The notes under the pieces: generated by a model
Databases searched by the model: none
Told to the model about the DNA's origin: nothing
What the model saw: the letters and a program-made list of their open reading frames with translations, nothing else
Translations under genes and position numbers: made by a program
Part shown: piece by piece, positions 8,488 to 18,005 of the stretch
Layout: every line of letters begins with the position of its first letter
Numbering within the stretch: position 1 is the first letter of the stretch
Assembly (NCBI RefSeq): GCF_009362735.1
Contig: NZ_WHNP01000037.1
Span: forward strand, 1 to 64,000
From: Paraburkholderia franconis
Lineage (GTDB): Bacteria > Pseudomonadota > Gammaproteobacteria > Burkholderiales > Burkholderiaceae
Reading direction: 5' to 3'
Length of the DNA stretch: 64,000 nt

Positions 8488-10272
8488 ATGGGATTCACGA
8501 CGCGCCCGGAACTGATCGGCACATTCGGCATGGTGGCGAGCACGCATTGGCTTGCCAGTGCGTCGGCGATGGCGGTTCTTGAGAAAGGCGGGAATGCGTT
8601 CGATGCCGCGGCGGCCGCCGGCTTCGTGCTGCAGATCGTCGAGCCGCACCTGAACGGGCCGGGCGGCGAGCTGCCCGTCGTGTTCTATTCGTCGCGGGAA
8701 GACCGGGTGCGCGTGGTGTGCGGTCAGGGCGTCACACCGGCTGCGATGTCGATCGAACGCATGAAGCAGATGGGCCTCGATGTGGTGCCGGGCACAGGCC
8801 TGTTGCCCGCCGTCGTGCCCGGCGCGTTCGGCGGCTGGATGGCGCTGCTGCGCGACTACGGGCAACTGCCGCTCGCCGACGTGCTGAGCTACGCGATCGG
8901 CTACGCAAGAAATGGCTATCCGGTGATTCCGCGCATGTCCGCGTCCATTCTCGCGATACAGGAGTTCTTCAAGTCGGAATGGAAGACGTCCGCCGCCGAG
9001 TGGCTGAAGGACGGCGAAGCACCGCGCCCCAATGCGCTGTTCGCGAACCCGGCCATTGCGCAGACGTACGAGCGCATTCTGAAACTCGCGTCGTCGAAAC
9101 ACGATCGTGCCGAGCAGTGCGAAGCCGCTCGCCATGCGTTCTATCGGGGCTTCGTCGCGGATGCAATCGATCAGTATTTCCGCAGCACGCCCGTGCTCGA
9201 TACGTCCGGCAAGCGGAATCGCGGTCTGCTGACGGGCGACGATCTGGCGCGCTGGCAGCCTTCATACGAAGACCCGGCGTCGTTCGAGTACGAAGGGCTG
9301 ACGGTGCACAAGACGGGGCCTTGGGGCCAGGGGCCGGTGTTCCTGCAACAGCTTGCGTTGTTGAAGGGCTTCGATCTCGCGTCGATGGACCCGACGGGTC
9401 CGGACTTCATCCATACCGTGATCGAATGCGCGAAGCTCGCGTTCGCTGACCGCGAAGTGTTCTACGGCGATCCGAATTTCTCCGACGTGCCGCTGCCAAC
9501 GCTGCTGAGCGAAGCCTATAACGACGAACGCCGCAAGCTCGTCGACGGCAAGCACGCGTCACTCGAGTTCCGTCCTGGCGCGATCGGCGACAGCGCCGCG
9601 CGCGCCGCGATCATCGTCGCGAATGCGGGACGCGAGCAGCCGGGCGGATTCGGGCAAGGCGAGCCGACCTTCGCGCCCTTGCCGGAACTGCGTGGCGATA
9701 CGGTGCATCTCGACGTCGTGGACCGCTGTGGCAACATGGTGTCCGCGACGCCGTCGGGCGGTTGGCTACAGGCATCACCCGCCGTGCCGGGCCTTGGTTT
9801 CAACATCACGACGCGCGCGCAGATGTTCTGGCTCGAACCGGGGCTGCCGTCGTCGCTCGGTCCTGGCCGGAGGCCGCGCACGACACTGTCGCCGACGCTC
9901 GTCACGCGTGACGGCAAGCCGTATGCCGCGTTCGGTTCGCCCGGCGGCGACCAGCAGGACCAGTGGTCGCTCCAGCTTTTCCTCAAGCACGTGCACGCCG
10001 GCATGAACCTGCAGGCCGCCGTCGATTCGCCGACCTTCCAGACCGCGCACTTTCCGGGCTCCTTCTATCCGCGCGCGATGCAGCTCGGAAAGATGTCCGC
10101 CGAAGCGCGCATCCCCGAAGCGACGCTCGCCGAATTGCGCCGCCGTGGGCACGATCTGACGGTCGCCGAGCCGTGGTCGCTTGGCCGCGTCTGCGCCGTC
10201 GGCATCCGGGACGGCCTGATGTGTGGCGCCGCGACGCCGCGTCAGATGCAGGCGTATGCGATCGGCCGTTAA
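8488..10272 (+). CDS. Gamma-glutamyltransferase family protein
   Basis: 594 residues of the Ntn-hydrolase gamma-glutamyltranspeptidase family. The N-terminal part has GMVASTHWLASASAMAVLEK, GGNAFDAAAAAGFVLQIVEP and GPGGELPVVFY. The predicted nucleophile is Thr405 in DTVHLDVVDRCGN, followed by the small-subunit GPGRRPRTTLSPTL and GSPGGDQQDQW motifs. No signal peptide is seen, whereas classical Ggt is periplasmic, so a cytoplasmic amide hydrolase or acylase role is likely. A very strong AAGGAGGA site fixes the start at 8488, although the frame is open further upstream. It heads an operon with an MFS transporter (37-bp gap) and a GAF protein. Confidence 0.85.
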   Translation: MGFTTRPELIGTFGMVASTHWLASASAMAVLEKGGNAFDAAAAAGFVLQIVEPHLNGPGGELPVVFYSSREDRVRVVCGQGVTPAAMSIERMKQMGLDVVPGTGLLPAVVPGAFGGWMALLRDYGQLPLADVLSYAIGYARNGYPVIPRMSASILAIQEFFKSEWKTSAAEWLKDGEAPRPNALFANPAIAQTYERILKLASSKHDRAEQCEAARHAFYRGFVADAIDQYFRSTPVLDTSGKRNRGLLTGDDLARWQPSYEDPASFEYEGLTVHKTGPWGQGPVFLQQLALLKGFDLASMDPTGPDFIHTVIECAKLAFADREVFYGDPNFSDVPLPTLLSEAYNDERRKLVDGKHASLEFRPGAIGDSAARAAIIVANAGREQPGGFGQGEPTFAPLPELRGDTVHLDVVDRCGNMVSATPSGGWLQASPAVPGLGFNITTRAQMFWLEPGLPSSLGPGRRPRTTLSPTLVTRDGKPYAAFGSPGGDQQDQWSLQLFLKHVHAGMNLQAAVDSPTFQTAHFPGSFYPRAMQLGKMSAEARIPEATLAELRRRGHDLTVAEPWSLGRVCAVGIRDGLMCGAATPRQMQAYAIGR

Positions 10273-10309
10273 ACGTCACATCTCATAGCAGATCTTCTGG
10301 AGCGCTGTC

Positions 10310-11782
10310 ATGTCATCCATTGCTGCCCGCCTCGAGCGGCTGCCCCTCTCGGGCTTTCACCGCAAGCTGCTCGTGATCGGCGGACTCGGCTATATGTTCG
10401 ACGGACTCGATTCGACGTCGCTTGCGTTTCTACTGCCCGTGGTCAGCAAGCTGTGGCACCTGTCGAGCGTGCAAAGCGGGCTCGTCGCGAGCAGCACGTA
10501 TATGGGGTACTTCTTCGGCGCGTTCCTGTCGGGGGTGCTCGCCGACATCATCGGCCGGCGCCGCATCATGATGTCCGCGCTTTCGATCTATTGCGTCGCG
10601 TCGTTTGCGAGCGGCATGGTTAACGACTGGCACGCGTTCTTTGCGCTTCGCATCCTGGCCGGCTTCGGCTCGGGTGCGGAAGCCGTCGTCATCGCGCCGT
10701 TCCTCGCCGAGTTCATTCCGCGCCGCTATCGCGGCATGTTCTGCGGCGCGCTCGTCGGCTTCATGTCGTTCGGCTATGTGACGTCGTCGATTCTCGGCTA
10801 TACGGTGATCGGCAAGTTCCCTGATGGATGGCGCTATATGGCCGTCATCACCTCGCTGCCGGTGGTCATGCTGCTGTGGTGGCGCAAGACGCTGCCGGAA
10901 TCGCCGCGCTGGCTCGAAGCGCAGGGCCGCGTTCGCGAGGCGCTTTCTATCGTCGAGACCGTCGAGGCGTGGTTCGCGAAGCAGGGCATCGCGCTGTCCG
11001 AGCCGTCGTTCAGCGAAACTCCCCTGGCTGTTCCCACGAAACCGCGCGGGGCATTGGGCAACGTGGCAGCGATCTGGTCGCGCAAGCTCGCGAGAACGAC
11101 TGCGGTCAGCTGGCTGATGTGGTTCTCGGTCGCGTTCGCGTACTACTCGTTTTTCTCGTGGATTCCGAGCCTGCTCGTCAAGGAAGGGCTGACGATCACG
11201 AAGAGCTTCGGCTACTCCATTGCGATCTACGGCGCGCAGATTCCGGGCTACTTCTCGGCGGCGTGGCTCAACGAAAAGATCGGCCGCAAACGCGTGGTCG
11301 CGAGCTACATGCTGCTCGGCGGGGTCGCCGCGATTGCGCTTGCCTTCTCACACACGGCGACGCAGATCATGGTGGCGGGCATCTGCCTGTCGTTCTTCAT
11401 GAACGGTGCGTTCGCGGGTGTCTATGCATACACGCCCGAAGTCTTCCCGACGGCGGTGCGCACGACGGGCACGGGCAGTTCGTCTTCGTTCGGCCGCATC
11501 GGTTCGGTGAGCGCGCCGATCCTGGTCGGCTTCGTGTATCCCGCAGCGGGCTTTCTCGGCGTGTTCGGCATGACGACGGCGGTGCTTGTCGCGGGTGCAT
11601 GCGTGGTGCTCGTGTTCGGCATCGAAACGCGTGGTCGCTCGCTCGAAGAGATCGAAGCGCAAGAGCTTGGCGCGCGCGCCGCGCCTTCTCCGCTTCCATC
11701 GCGCGATGCGGCGTCCGCCGCGACATCGGAACAGCAGGCGGCTTCCAGCGGACGTGCCGGCGCCGCCGCCAAACAGTTTTGA
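10310..11782 (+). CDS. MFS metabolite:H+ symporter (sugar/aromatic acid-type)
   Basis: 490 residues and twelve predicted helices. The N-terminal FDGLDSTSLAFLLPVVSKLW resembles aromatic acid:H+ symporters, and motif A reads LADIIGRRRIMM. The second-half copy is NEKIGRKRVVASY, and RWLEAQGRVREALSIVE is the central loop. The C-terminal 45 residues are Ala/Ser-rich and poorly conserved. Located 37 bp after the ggt-like gene, it probably imports the substrate of that enzyme, such as a gamma-glutamyl or amide compound. The actual ligand is unknown. Confidence 0.85.
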   Translation: MSSIAARLERLPLSGFHRKLLVIGGLGYMFDGLDSTSLAFLLPVVSKLWHLSSVQSGLVASSTYMGYFFGAFLSGVLADIIGRRRIMMSALSIYCVASFASGMVNDWHAFFALRILAGFGSGAEAVVIAPFLAEFIPRRYRGMFCGALVGFMSFGYVTSSILGYTVIGKFPDGWRYMAVITSLPVVMLLWWRKTLPESPRWLEAQGRVREALSIVETVEAWFAKQGIALSEPSFSETPLAVPTKPRGALGNVAAIWSRKLARTTAVSWLMWFSVAFAYYSFFSWIPSLLVKEGLTITKSFGYSIAIYGAQIPGYFSAAWLNEKIGRKRVVASYMLLGGVAAIALAFSHTATQIMVAGICLSFFMNGAFAGVYAYTPEVFPTAVRTTGTGSSSSFGRIGSVSAPILVGFVYPAAGFLGVFGMTTAVLVAGACVVLVFGIETRGRSLEEIEAQELGARAAPSPLPSRDAASAATSEQQAASSGRAGAAAKQF

Positions 11783-11800
11783 GCACGCGAATGCACAGGG

Positions 11801-12352
11801 ATGAACCGCATCATGCAGCATGACTCCACGCAGCACCACGCGCTCTCGATCGCCGATGTCTCGCTCCTTGCGCACGCGATCCGTCAGACCGACCAGCCGA
11901 AGGCCATCTTCGAGGCTGTCGAGCAGGTCGCGCAGAATGCGATCGGCTTCAGGCTTTTCACGATCATGTGCTTCGATGCGGAGCGATTCGAAGTCGAGCG
12001 GCTGCACTCGAACATGCTCGACGTGTATCCGCTGAGCGGCCGCAAGAAGAAACACGGCAGCGTGTGGGGCGAGCACACGCTGCGTGACCTGAAGCCATTT
12101 CGCGCGACGACGCCCGATGGCATCCGCGTCGCATTCGACGATCACATGGTGATGACGGGCATGGGGCTCGGATCGATCCTCAACATACCGGTGGCGTACA
12201 ACGGCCGATGCGTCGGCACGATGAACATGACGCACGTCGCAGGCTGGTACACGCAGGCGCATGAAGAGATAGGCCTGCTGCTTGCAGCGTTCATCGCGGC
12301 GCCGCTTGCATTGCATCAGGCGGCGAGCGTAAGCCCGAGTGGGGTGTCGTGA
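11801..12352 (+). CDS. GAF-domain protein
   Basis: 183 residues with a single GAF-like domain: AIFEAVEQVAQNAIGFRLFTIMCFD, then LGSILNIPVAYNGRCVGTMNMTH and a terminal amphipathic helix. No output domain is present, so it is either a small-molecule sensor acting through a partner or a catabolic accessory protein. GAF-only proteins recur beside amide and nitrogen-compound catabolic genes. It follows the MFS gene by 18 bp and is the last gene of the GntR-controlled operon. ATG at 11813 is an alternative start. Confidence 0.75.
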   Translation: MNRIMQHDSTQHHALSIADVSLLAHAIRQTDQPKAIFEAVEQVAQNAIGFRLFTIMCFDAERFEVERLHSNMLDVYPLSGRKKKHGSVWGEHTLRDLKPFRATTPDGIRVAFDDHMVMTGMGLGSILNIPVAYNGRCVGTMNMTHVAGWYTQAHEEIGLLLAAFIAAPLALHQAASVSPSGVS

Positions 12353-12467
12353 AAGGTCGAAAGTCTGCTGAAGTCGACTCCTGACTACTGTCGCAAAGGA
12401 AATTGGTCATCAGGCAAAACGACACGACGCGCAACGGCCGCACCCGGCGATGGACGGTTGCGCCGCT

Positions 12468-13199
12468 TTACAGAACAGCCTCGGCGACGAGTTGCAACGC
12501 CGGGGCAAGCTTCATATACACCTCGGGACGCTCGAGCGCGTAAGTCAGATTCCTTTGCGCGATCTGTACGTGTTCGGTCGCGAGCGCCTGCGCGCGCGTG
12601 CCTTCGCCGTGCTCCATTGCCTGCACGAGGCTGTGATGCTGCTGATGGGCCATGAAGAGCCATTGACGCCCTTCTTCAATGGCGGACTGCATCGGCAGCA
12701 TCGCGCTGGCTGCGGCGAACGGCAGGCGATTGTTCATTTCGATGGCGCGAATCAGTGCCGCGTTGCCAGAGCCCTCGACGATCAGCTTGTGAAAACGGTT
12801 GTTCATGTCCGTATATGCGGCGTAGTCGTCGAGATCGAGTTCTGATTTCGCGAGCAGCCGGTCGCCCGCGCGCAGGCATTCGCTCAACGCGTTGGACAGT
12901 TGTCGCGGCACGCCATGTTCTGCGACCAGACGCGCAGCCATGCCTTCGAGGTGCCCGCGCACTGCGATCGCATCGGAGATTTCCGCGGACGTGATGCGCC
13001 GCATGACGTAGCCGCCTGCCGGAGACGGCTCGACGAGCCCTTCCTGTTCGAGCGTCGTGAGCGCCAGCCGAACCGGCGTGCGCGATGCCTTGAGCCGCTC
13101 GGCGAGCGCCACCTCGCCCAGGCGTTCGCCTGGCGCAAATTCGCCCTTCAGTATCAGGTCGCGCAAGTACACCAACACGCGTTCTTGCTGGGATTCCAT
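12468..13199 (-). CDS. GntR-family regulator (FCD domain)
   Basis: 243 residues: winged helix (APGERLGEVALAERLKASRTPVR region) and FCD domain (ISDAIAVRGHLEGMAARLVAE, MNNRFHKLIVEGSGN, QQHHSLVQAMEHGEG). It is transcribed away from the Rieske oxygenase operon across a 382-bp AT-rich region. That region holds three copies of TTGCATACA, two direct and one inverted. It is the most likely regulator of the oxygenase/gamma-glutamyl operon, with a second, LysR-type candidate at that operon's far end. Confidence 0.85.
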   Translation of the reverse strand: MESQQERVLVYLRDLILKGEFAPGERLGEVALAERLKASRTPVRLALTTLEQEGLVEPSPAGGYVMRRITSAEISDAIAVRGHLEGMAARLVAEHGVPRQLSNALSECLRAGDRLLAKSELDLDDYAAYTDMNNRFHKLIVEGSGNAALIRAIEMNNRLPFAAASAMLPMQSAIEEGRQWLFMAHQQHHSLVQAMEHGEGTRAQALATEHVQIAQRNLTYALERPEVYMKLAPALQLVAEAVL

Positions 13200-13317
13200 T
13201 TCTTCTCTCCAGTGGCGGCCAGGCCGATGCGGGACGCCGTATGTGTCGCTGATTGTAGATCAAGTGAGCTGATGCCACGCGTTGGCTTTCGCGAGATTTG
13301 GCACGCATGTTTTTGGA

Positions 13318-13541
13318 TGTATGCAACACGCACGCAGATGGTCAATTGCTCCAAAGTCTCTCGTTCCAGGGAAAATCCTGGTGAATGTAAAAATATAGAT
13401 ATAAATCAATGAGATATGTAATTTATTTTGTGACTTTGTGAGTCTGCCGACAAATCAGAGGCGTTTCGATTGCATACATAGCTTGAATATTTGAATTCTT
13501 AGGCCTATTCTCGGTCTTCATCAGCAGCCGGTTTGCATACA
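13318..13541. promoter_or_regulatory. Divergent control region with three TTGCATACA boxes
   Basis: The 9-mer TTGCATACA occurs at 13470-13478 and 13533-13541, and its reverse complement TGTATGCAA at 13318-13326. All lie in the gap between the GntR gene and the Rieske operon. The box resembles GT...AC half-sites of FadR-type GntR regulators. Sequence from 13380 to 13500 is strongly AT-rich, as expected for a promoter. A CGGAGG ribosome site directly precedes the oxygenase ATG. Confidence 0.55.
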
Positions 13542-13581
13542 GAGCGCCGGTTGATGCATTCAACACAACCGGAGGCAAGCC

Positions 13582-14898
13582 ATGATGAGTTCCCAGCAAA
13601 ACGAGACGATCACGCGCGTCGGCCAAGGCACACCAGCCGGCCGGTTGCTGCGCAATTACTGGCAGCCCGTTGCGCTGGTCGAGGAACTGCCCGCCACGCG
13701 TCCCGTGAAAGCCGTGCGGCTGATGGGGCAGGACTTCGTCGTGTTCAAGGACGAACAGGGCCGCTACGGCATGCTGGACCGCGACTGCCCGCACCGTGGC
13801 GCCGACCTCGCGGCAGGACGTCTCGAAGCAGGCGGTCTGCGCTGCGCATTCCACGGCTGGCTCTTCGACGTCAACGGAGCCTGCCTGTCGACACCCGGCG
13901 AGCCCGTCGGCAGCACGTTGTGCAAGAAGGTCCGTCAGAGTGCGTACCCGGTGGTGGAGCGCAGCGGCATCCTGTTCGCCTATATCGGCAACGGCGAGCC
14001 GCCCGCCTTCCCGAATTTCGACTGCTTCGCTGCACCGGGCGAATACACGTTCGCGTTCAAGGGCCTGTTCGAATGCAATTGGCTGCAGGCGCTCGAAGTC
14101 GGTATCGATCCCGCGCACGCGTCGTTTCTGCATCGCTTCTTTGAGGACGAGGACGTGAGCGAAAGCTATGGCAAGCAGTTTCGCGGCGCGTCGGCGGACT
14201 CGGATATGCCGATCACGAAGGTGCTGCGCGAATACGAATCGCCGGAAATTCTCGTGAGTCCCGCCGACCATGGATTGCGCCTCATCGCGAAGCGCCCGCT
14301 CGACGACACGCAGACGCACGTGCGCGTGACCAACGTCGTATTCCCGCAGGCCTTCGTGATTCCGATGAGCTCCGAGATGACGATCACGCAGTGGCACGTG
14401 CCCGTCGACGACGAGAACTGCTACTGGTACGCGATTTTTACGAGCTTCGGCGCGCCGACCAACAAGGAGCAGATGCGCGCGCAACGTCTCGAACTCTACG
14501 AGCTGCCGGACTACACGTCACGAAAGAACAAGCGCAACCACTACGGCTTCGATTTGAAGGAGCAGTTGACCCAGACCTACACGGGAATGGGCTTCGACAT
14601 CAACGTGCACGACCAGTGGGCCGTCGAGTCGCAAGGCCCGATCCAGGACCGCACGCGCGAGCATCTGGGCACGACCGACAAGGGGATCATCGCGTACCGC
14701 CGTCTGCTGGTGGACGCGATCGAGAAGACGCAAGCGGGCGAGAAGACGCTGATGATGCTCGACGAACAGGCGGCCGCGCACCTGACGGGACCCGCATCGA
14801 TCGACGGCATTGGACCGGCGCAAGGTTGGGACGAGTACTGGAAGGAGTCCGACCTGAAGCGCCGCAACGCTGCTCGTTGGCCCGCGCCCAAGGCTTGA
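13582..14898 (+). CDS. Rieske non-heme iron oxygenase, alpha subunit
   Basis: 438 residues of the single-subunit phthalate-dioxygenase-like class. The Rieske cluster ligands are Cys69/His71 (CPHRG) and Cys88/His91 (CAFHGW). The catalytic iron site lies in NWLQALEVGIDPAHASFLH, with His179 and His184 as ligands and Asp176 as the likely electron-bridge acid. No beta subunit is encoded. Electrons would come from the ferredoxin and FAD reductase two and three genes downstream. Its place beside a gamma-glutamyl ligase suggests hydroxylation or N-dealkylation of an amine or its glutamyl amide. The substrate is unknown. Confidence 0.88.
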   Translation: MMSSQQNETITRVGQGTPAGRLLRNYWQPVALVEELPATRPVKAVRLMGQDFVVFKDEQGRYGMLDRDCPHRGADLAAGRLEAGGLRCAFHGWLFDVNGACLSTPGEPVGSTLCKKVRQSAYPVVERSGILFAYIGNGEPPAFPNFDCFAAPGEYTFAFKGLFECNWLQALEVGIDPAHASFLHRFFEDEDVSESYGKQFRGASADSDMPITKVLREYESPEILVSPADHGLRLIAKRPLDDTQTHVRVTNVVFPQAFVIPMSSEMTITQWHVPVDDENCYWYAIFTSFGAPTNKEQMRAQRLELYELPDYTSRKNKRNHYGFDLKEQLTQTYTGMGFDINVHDQWAVESQGPIQDRTREHLGTTDKGIIAYRRLLVDAIEKTQAGEKTLMMLDEQAAAHLTGPASIDGIGPAQGWDEYWKESDLKRRNAARWPAPKA

Positions 14899-14956
14899 AT
14901 CGCATCCCGCAAACCAGAATGGAGCGCGCGGGCGCCCGAGCGCCGCGCGAATCGAC

Positions 14957-16393
14957 ATGTCCTTTGTAGAAACCCACGGCTTGTGGACGGACGACCAGCA
15001 TGCTGCCTACGCCGAGTTGCTGGAACGCCTCAAAAAGCGCGATGTTCAGGTCGTTCGTTTTTCGTTTCCCGATCAGCACGGACTGCTGCGCGGCAAGACG
15101 CTCGTCGTCGATGAAGCGATCAAGGCGTTCAAGTGCGGGGTAACGCTCACTACCACGCTGCTTGCCAAAGATACGTCGCATCGCACCGTATTTCCTGTGT
15201 ACACGACGGGCGGCGGCTTCGACATGCCCGAGATGCAAGGGGCCTGCGACACCATGATGATCGCGGACCCCGAAACCTTCCGCGTATTGCCGTGGGCGCC
15301 GCATACCGGCTGGGTACTGTGCGATGCCTACTTCAACAGTGGCAGGCCGGTGCCGTTCGGCACGCGGCATCTGTTCCGACGCGCGCTGGAGCAACTCGGC
15401 AATCATGGCTTCGAGTTCTGCTCCGGACTCGAAGTCGAGTTCCATGTCTTCAAGGTCGCCAGCCCGAACATGAAGCCGGAACACGCGGGACAACCAGGCG
15501 TGCCGCCCGACATCGAACTGCTGTCGCATGGCTATCAGTATCTGACGGAGCTGCGCTATGACGCCGTCGATGAAGTGATGGAGATGCTGCGGCGTGGCAT
15601 CGAAGGGCTCGGGTTGCCTGTGCGGTCGCTTGAAGTCGAATATGGGCCGAGCCAGTTCGAGTTTACGTTCGCGCCGACGAAGGGCGTTCGCAGCGCCGAC
15701 GACATGATTCTGTTCCGCAGCGCGGTCAAGCAGATCTGCCAGCGCAATGGCTATCACGCGACTTTCATGTGTCGTCCGCGGATTCCGAATGTGGTGTCGA
15801 GCGGATGGCATCTGCATCAATCGCTCGTGCGCGTGGCCGATGGAAAGAATGCATTCATGCCCGGCGACAACACCGCGCCGCTTTCGGCAAGCGGCCAGCA
15901 CTATCTCGCGGGCCTGCTTGCTCACGCGCAGGGCGCGACTGCTTTGTCGACGCCGACCATCAACGGCTACCGGCGCTATCGGCCGTACTCGAACGCGCCG
16001 GACCGCGCGAACTGGGGACGCGACAACCGCGGCGCGATGCTGCGCGTGCTGGGTGGCGCGAACGATCCCGCGACGCGCATCGAGAACCGCGTCGGTGAAC
16101 CGACTGCAAATCCGTATCTGTACTTCGGCTCGCAGGTGCTATCGGGACTCGACGGTCTGCGGCGCAAGCTCGCGCTTCCTCCATCGGCCGACACGCCGTA
16201 CGAAACGCAAGCCGATGCGCTGCCTCGCACGCTGGGCGACGCAATCGCCGCGCTGCGCACCGACGAATGTCTGCGCGAAGGCTTCGGCAGCGCGTTTATC
16301 GACTACTTTTGCAAGCTCAAGGAAGCGGAGATCGACCGCTTCAACCTGGAAGTCACCGAGTGGGAACACCGGGAGTATTTCGAAACGTTCTGA
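14957..16393 (+). CDS. Glutamine synthetase-like gamma-glutamyl ligase
   Basis: 478 residues, the size of PuuA/GlnA3-type enzymes rather than GlnA. Visible are an N-terminal beta-grasp (VVRFSFPDQHGLLRGKTL) and metal-site segments GLEVEFHVF and LEVEYGPSQFEFTF. The HATFMCRP and SSGWHLHQSL loop includes the catalytic His region, and RPYSNAPDRANWGRDNRGAML is followed by RIENRVGEPTANPYLY. Relatives ATP-dependently join glutamate to amines (putrescine, isopropylamine, aniline). The PuuD-like hydrolase in the same operon supports a glutamylation and deglutamylation cycle. The gap to the Rieske gene is 58 bp. Confidence 0.85.
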   Translation: MSFVETHGLWTDDQHAAYAELLERLKKRDVQVVRFSFPDQHGLLRGKTLVVDEAIKAFKCGVTLTTTLLAKDTSHRTVFPVYTTGGGFDMPEMQGACDTMMIADPETFRVLPWAPHTGWVLCDAYFNSGRPVPFGTRHLFRRALEQLGNHGFEFCSGLEVEFHVFKVASPNMKPEHAGQPGVPPDIELLSHGYQYLTELRYDAVDEVMEMLRRGIEGLGLPVRSLEVEYGPSQFEFTFAPTKGVRSADDMILFRSAVKQICQRNGYHATFMCRPRIPNVVSSGWHLHQSLVRVADGKNAFMPGDNTAPLSASGQHYLAGLLAHAQGATALSTPTINGYRRYRPYSNAPDRANWGRDNRGAMLRVLGGANDPATRIENRVGEPTANPYLYFGSQVLSGLDGLRRKLALPPSADTPYETQADALPRTLGDAIAALRTDECLREGFGSAFIDYFCKLKEAEIDRFNLEVTEWEHREYFETF

Positions 16394-16420
16394 TGGTGTT
16401 TCCATCGAAGGAGAGAAGTC

Positions 16421-16744
16421 ATGCCTATCGTCACCTACATTCTGCGCGACGGTGACCGCAGAGAAATCGATGTGCCCGCCGGCACCAGCGTGATGGAAGC
16501 CGCGATACACAACAACGTCCGTGGCATCGACGCCGAGTGCGGCGGTTGCCTGTCGTGCGCGACGTGCCATGTCTATGTCGATGCGTCGTCCACTGCGGAG
16601 ATTCCATCGCCCGACGACTCCGAGCTGGAATTGCTCGATGGCGTGGCCGCCGAACGTCGTCCCGAGAGCCGGCTGAGTTGCCAGCTTGTCGTAATGCCCG
16701 CGATGCACGGTCTGGTCGTGCAGATTCCGCCGAAGCAGGGCTGA
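16421..16744 (+). CDS. [2Fe-2S] ferredoxin, putidaredoxin type
   Basis: 107 residues. Cluster ligands Cys40, Cys46, Cys49 and Cys87 follow the adrenodoxin/putidaredoxin pattern C-x5-C-x2-C...C (ECGGCLSCATCH, RLSCQL). It should carry single electrons from the FAD reductase encoded next to the Rieske oxygenase. A strong GAAGGAGAG ribosome site fixes the start. The gap to the reductase is 4 bp. Confidence 0.9.
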   Translation: MPIVTYILRDGDRREIDVPAGTSVMEAAIHNNVRGIDAECGGCLSCATCHVYVDASSTAEIPSPDDSELELLDGVAAERRPESRLSCQLVVMPAMHGLVVQIPPKQG

Positions 16745-16748
16745 CATC

Positions 16749-18005
16749 ATGAAACGTACGCTGGTGATCGTCGGCGCGTCGTATGCGGGCGTGCAACTCG
16801 CGGCGTCCGCGCGGGAACTCGGATTCGACGGAGATATCGTGCTGCTCGGCGATGAGCCCGACGCGCCGTATCAACGTCCGCCGCTGTCGAAGGGCTTTCT
16901 CACGGGCAGCTTTGCGGAGGAGCGCCTGCCGCTGCGTTCGCAGGCGTTCTTCGAAGAAGGGCACATTCAATGGAGGCCGTCGACGCGCGCGAGCCGTATC
17001 GATCGCGAGAGAAAAGCAGTCGAACTGCACGACGGCACGCGCATCGCGTACGACCATCTCGCGCTGGCGACGGGCGCGCGCGTGCGCAAGCTCGAGTGCC
17101 ACGGCGCGGCGCACGATGCCGTTCACTATCTTCGCGATCTGCGCGATGCAAGGCGGCTCGCCGAGTCCGCGCGTACGGCACGACGTGCCGTCGTGATCGG
17201 CGGCGGCTACATCGGGCTCGAGGCAGCGGCGTCATTGCGTCAGAGCGGGTTGGAAGTCACTGTTGTCGAGACGGAGCCGCGTTTGCTCGCGCGAGTCGCG
17301 TCGCCGTGGATGTCCGCCTTCATGCAGCGCGCGCACACCGCGCATGGCGTCTCGTTCGTATTCGGACGCAAGGTGGTGAAGCTGCACGACACCTACGATG
17401 TAGTGTCCGTCGAACTCGACGATGAAACACGTCTGCTTTGCGATCTCGTTGTCGTGGGCATCGGCGTGATCCCGAACACGGAACTCGCGGCGGAATGCGG
17501 ATTGAAGGTCGCAGGCGGCATCTTCGTGGATTCGTATGCGCGCACCAGCGACCCGGCGATCGTGGCCGCGGGCGATTGTGTGTCGTTCGTGCCTCACTGG
17601 GCCCCTGACGGTTCGCCGGCGTGCCGCATCGAGTCGGTGCAGAACGCGAACGATATGGCCAGAACGGCAGCCGCTTGCGTCGTCGGGCGCGCCGAGCCGT
17701 ATCGCGCGCTGCCGTGGTTCTGGTCGGATCAATACGATCTGAAGCTGCAAATGGCGGGCGTGAACGCAGGCTTCACGGACTTCGCCGTGCGCGGCTCTGT
17801 TGAAGACAATCGGTTCTCGTTGTTTTACTTTCGCGGCGAAGCGCTCATCGCAGTCGATAGCATCAATCGGCCGCAGGATCACATGCTGGCCCGCAAGCTG
17901 CTCGCAAACGGCGCACCGGTTTCGCCGGCGCAGGCCGGCGACCCGCAATTCGATCTGAAGACGCTCGCAAGCGGCGAACAACGCGTCGCGCAAGGAGCGG
18001 CATGA
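16749..18005 (+). CDS. FAD-dependent NAD(P)H:ferredoxin reductase
   Basis: 418 residues, putidaredoxin-reductase-like. The FAD Rossmann motif is VIVGASYAGVQLA, the NAD(P)H motif is VVIGGGYIGLEAA, and the second FAD segment is VAAGDCVSF. The C-terminal domain contains WFWSDQYDLKLQMAG, the interface found in oxygenase-coupled reductases. It supplies electrons to the adjacent ferredoxin and so to the Rieske oxygenase. The stop overlaps the next gene's start (ATGA), indicating translational coupling. Confidence 0.9.
   Translation: MKRTLVIVGASYAGVQLAASARELGFDGDIVLLGDEPDAPYQRPPLSKGFLTGSFAEERLPLRSQAFFEEGHIQWRPSTRASRIDRERKAVELHDGTRIAYDHLALATGARVRKLECHGAAHDAVHYLRDLRDARRLAESARTARRAVVIGGGYIGLEAAASLRQSGLEVTVVETEPRLLARVASPWMSAFMQRAHTAHGVSFVFGRKVVKLHDTYDVVSVELDDETRLLCDLVVVGIGVIPNTELAAECGLKVAGGIFVDSYARTSDPAIVAAGDCVSFVPHWAPDGSPACRIESVQNANDMARTAAACVVGRAEPYRALPWFWSDQYDLKLQMAGVNAGFTDFAVRGSVEDNRFSLFYFRGEALIAVDSINRPQDHMLARKLLANGAPVSPAQAGDPQFDLKTLASGEQRVAQGAA

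Noticed and set aside
13423..14484. 353-codon minus-strand open frame
   Set aside because: Antisense to the Rieske oxygenase, whose iron ligands are all present on the plus strand.
14687..15925. 412-codon minus-strand open frame
   Set aside because: Antisense to the Rieske and ligase genes, histidine/arginine-rich with no family features.
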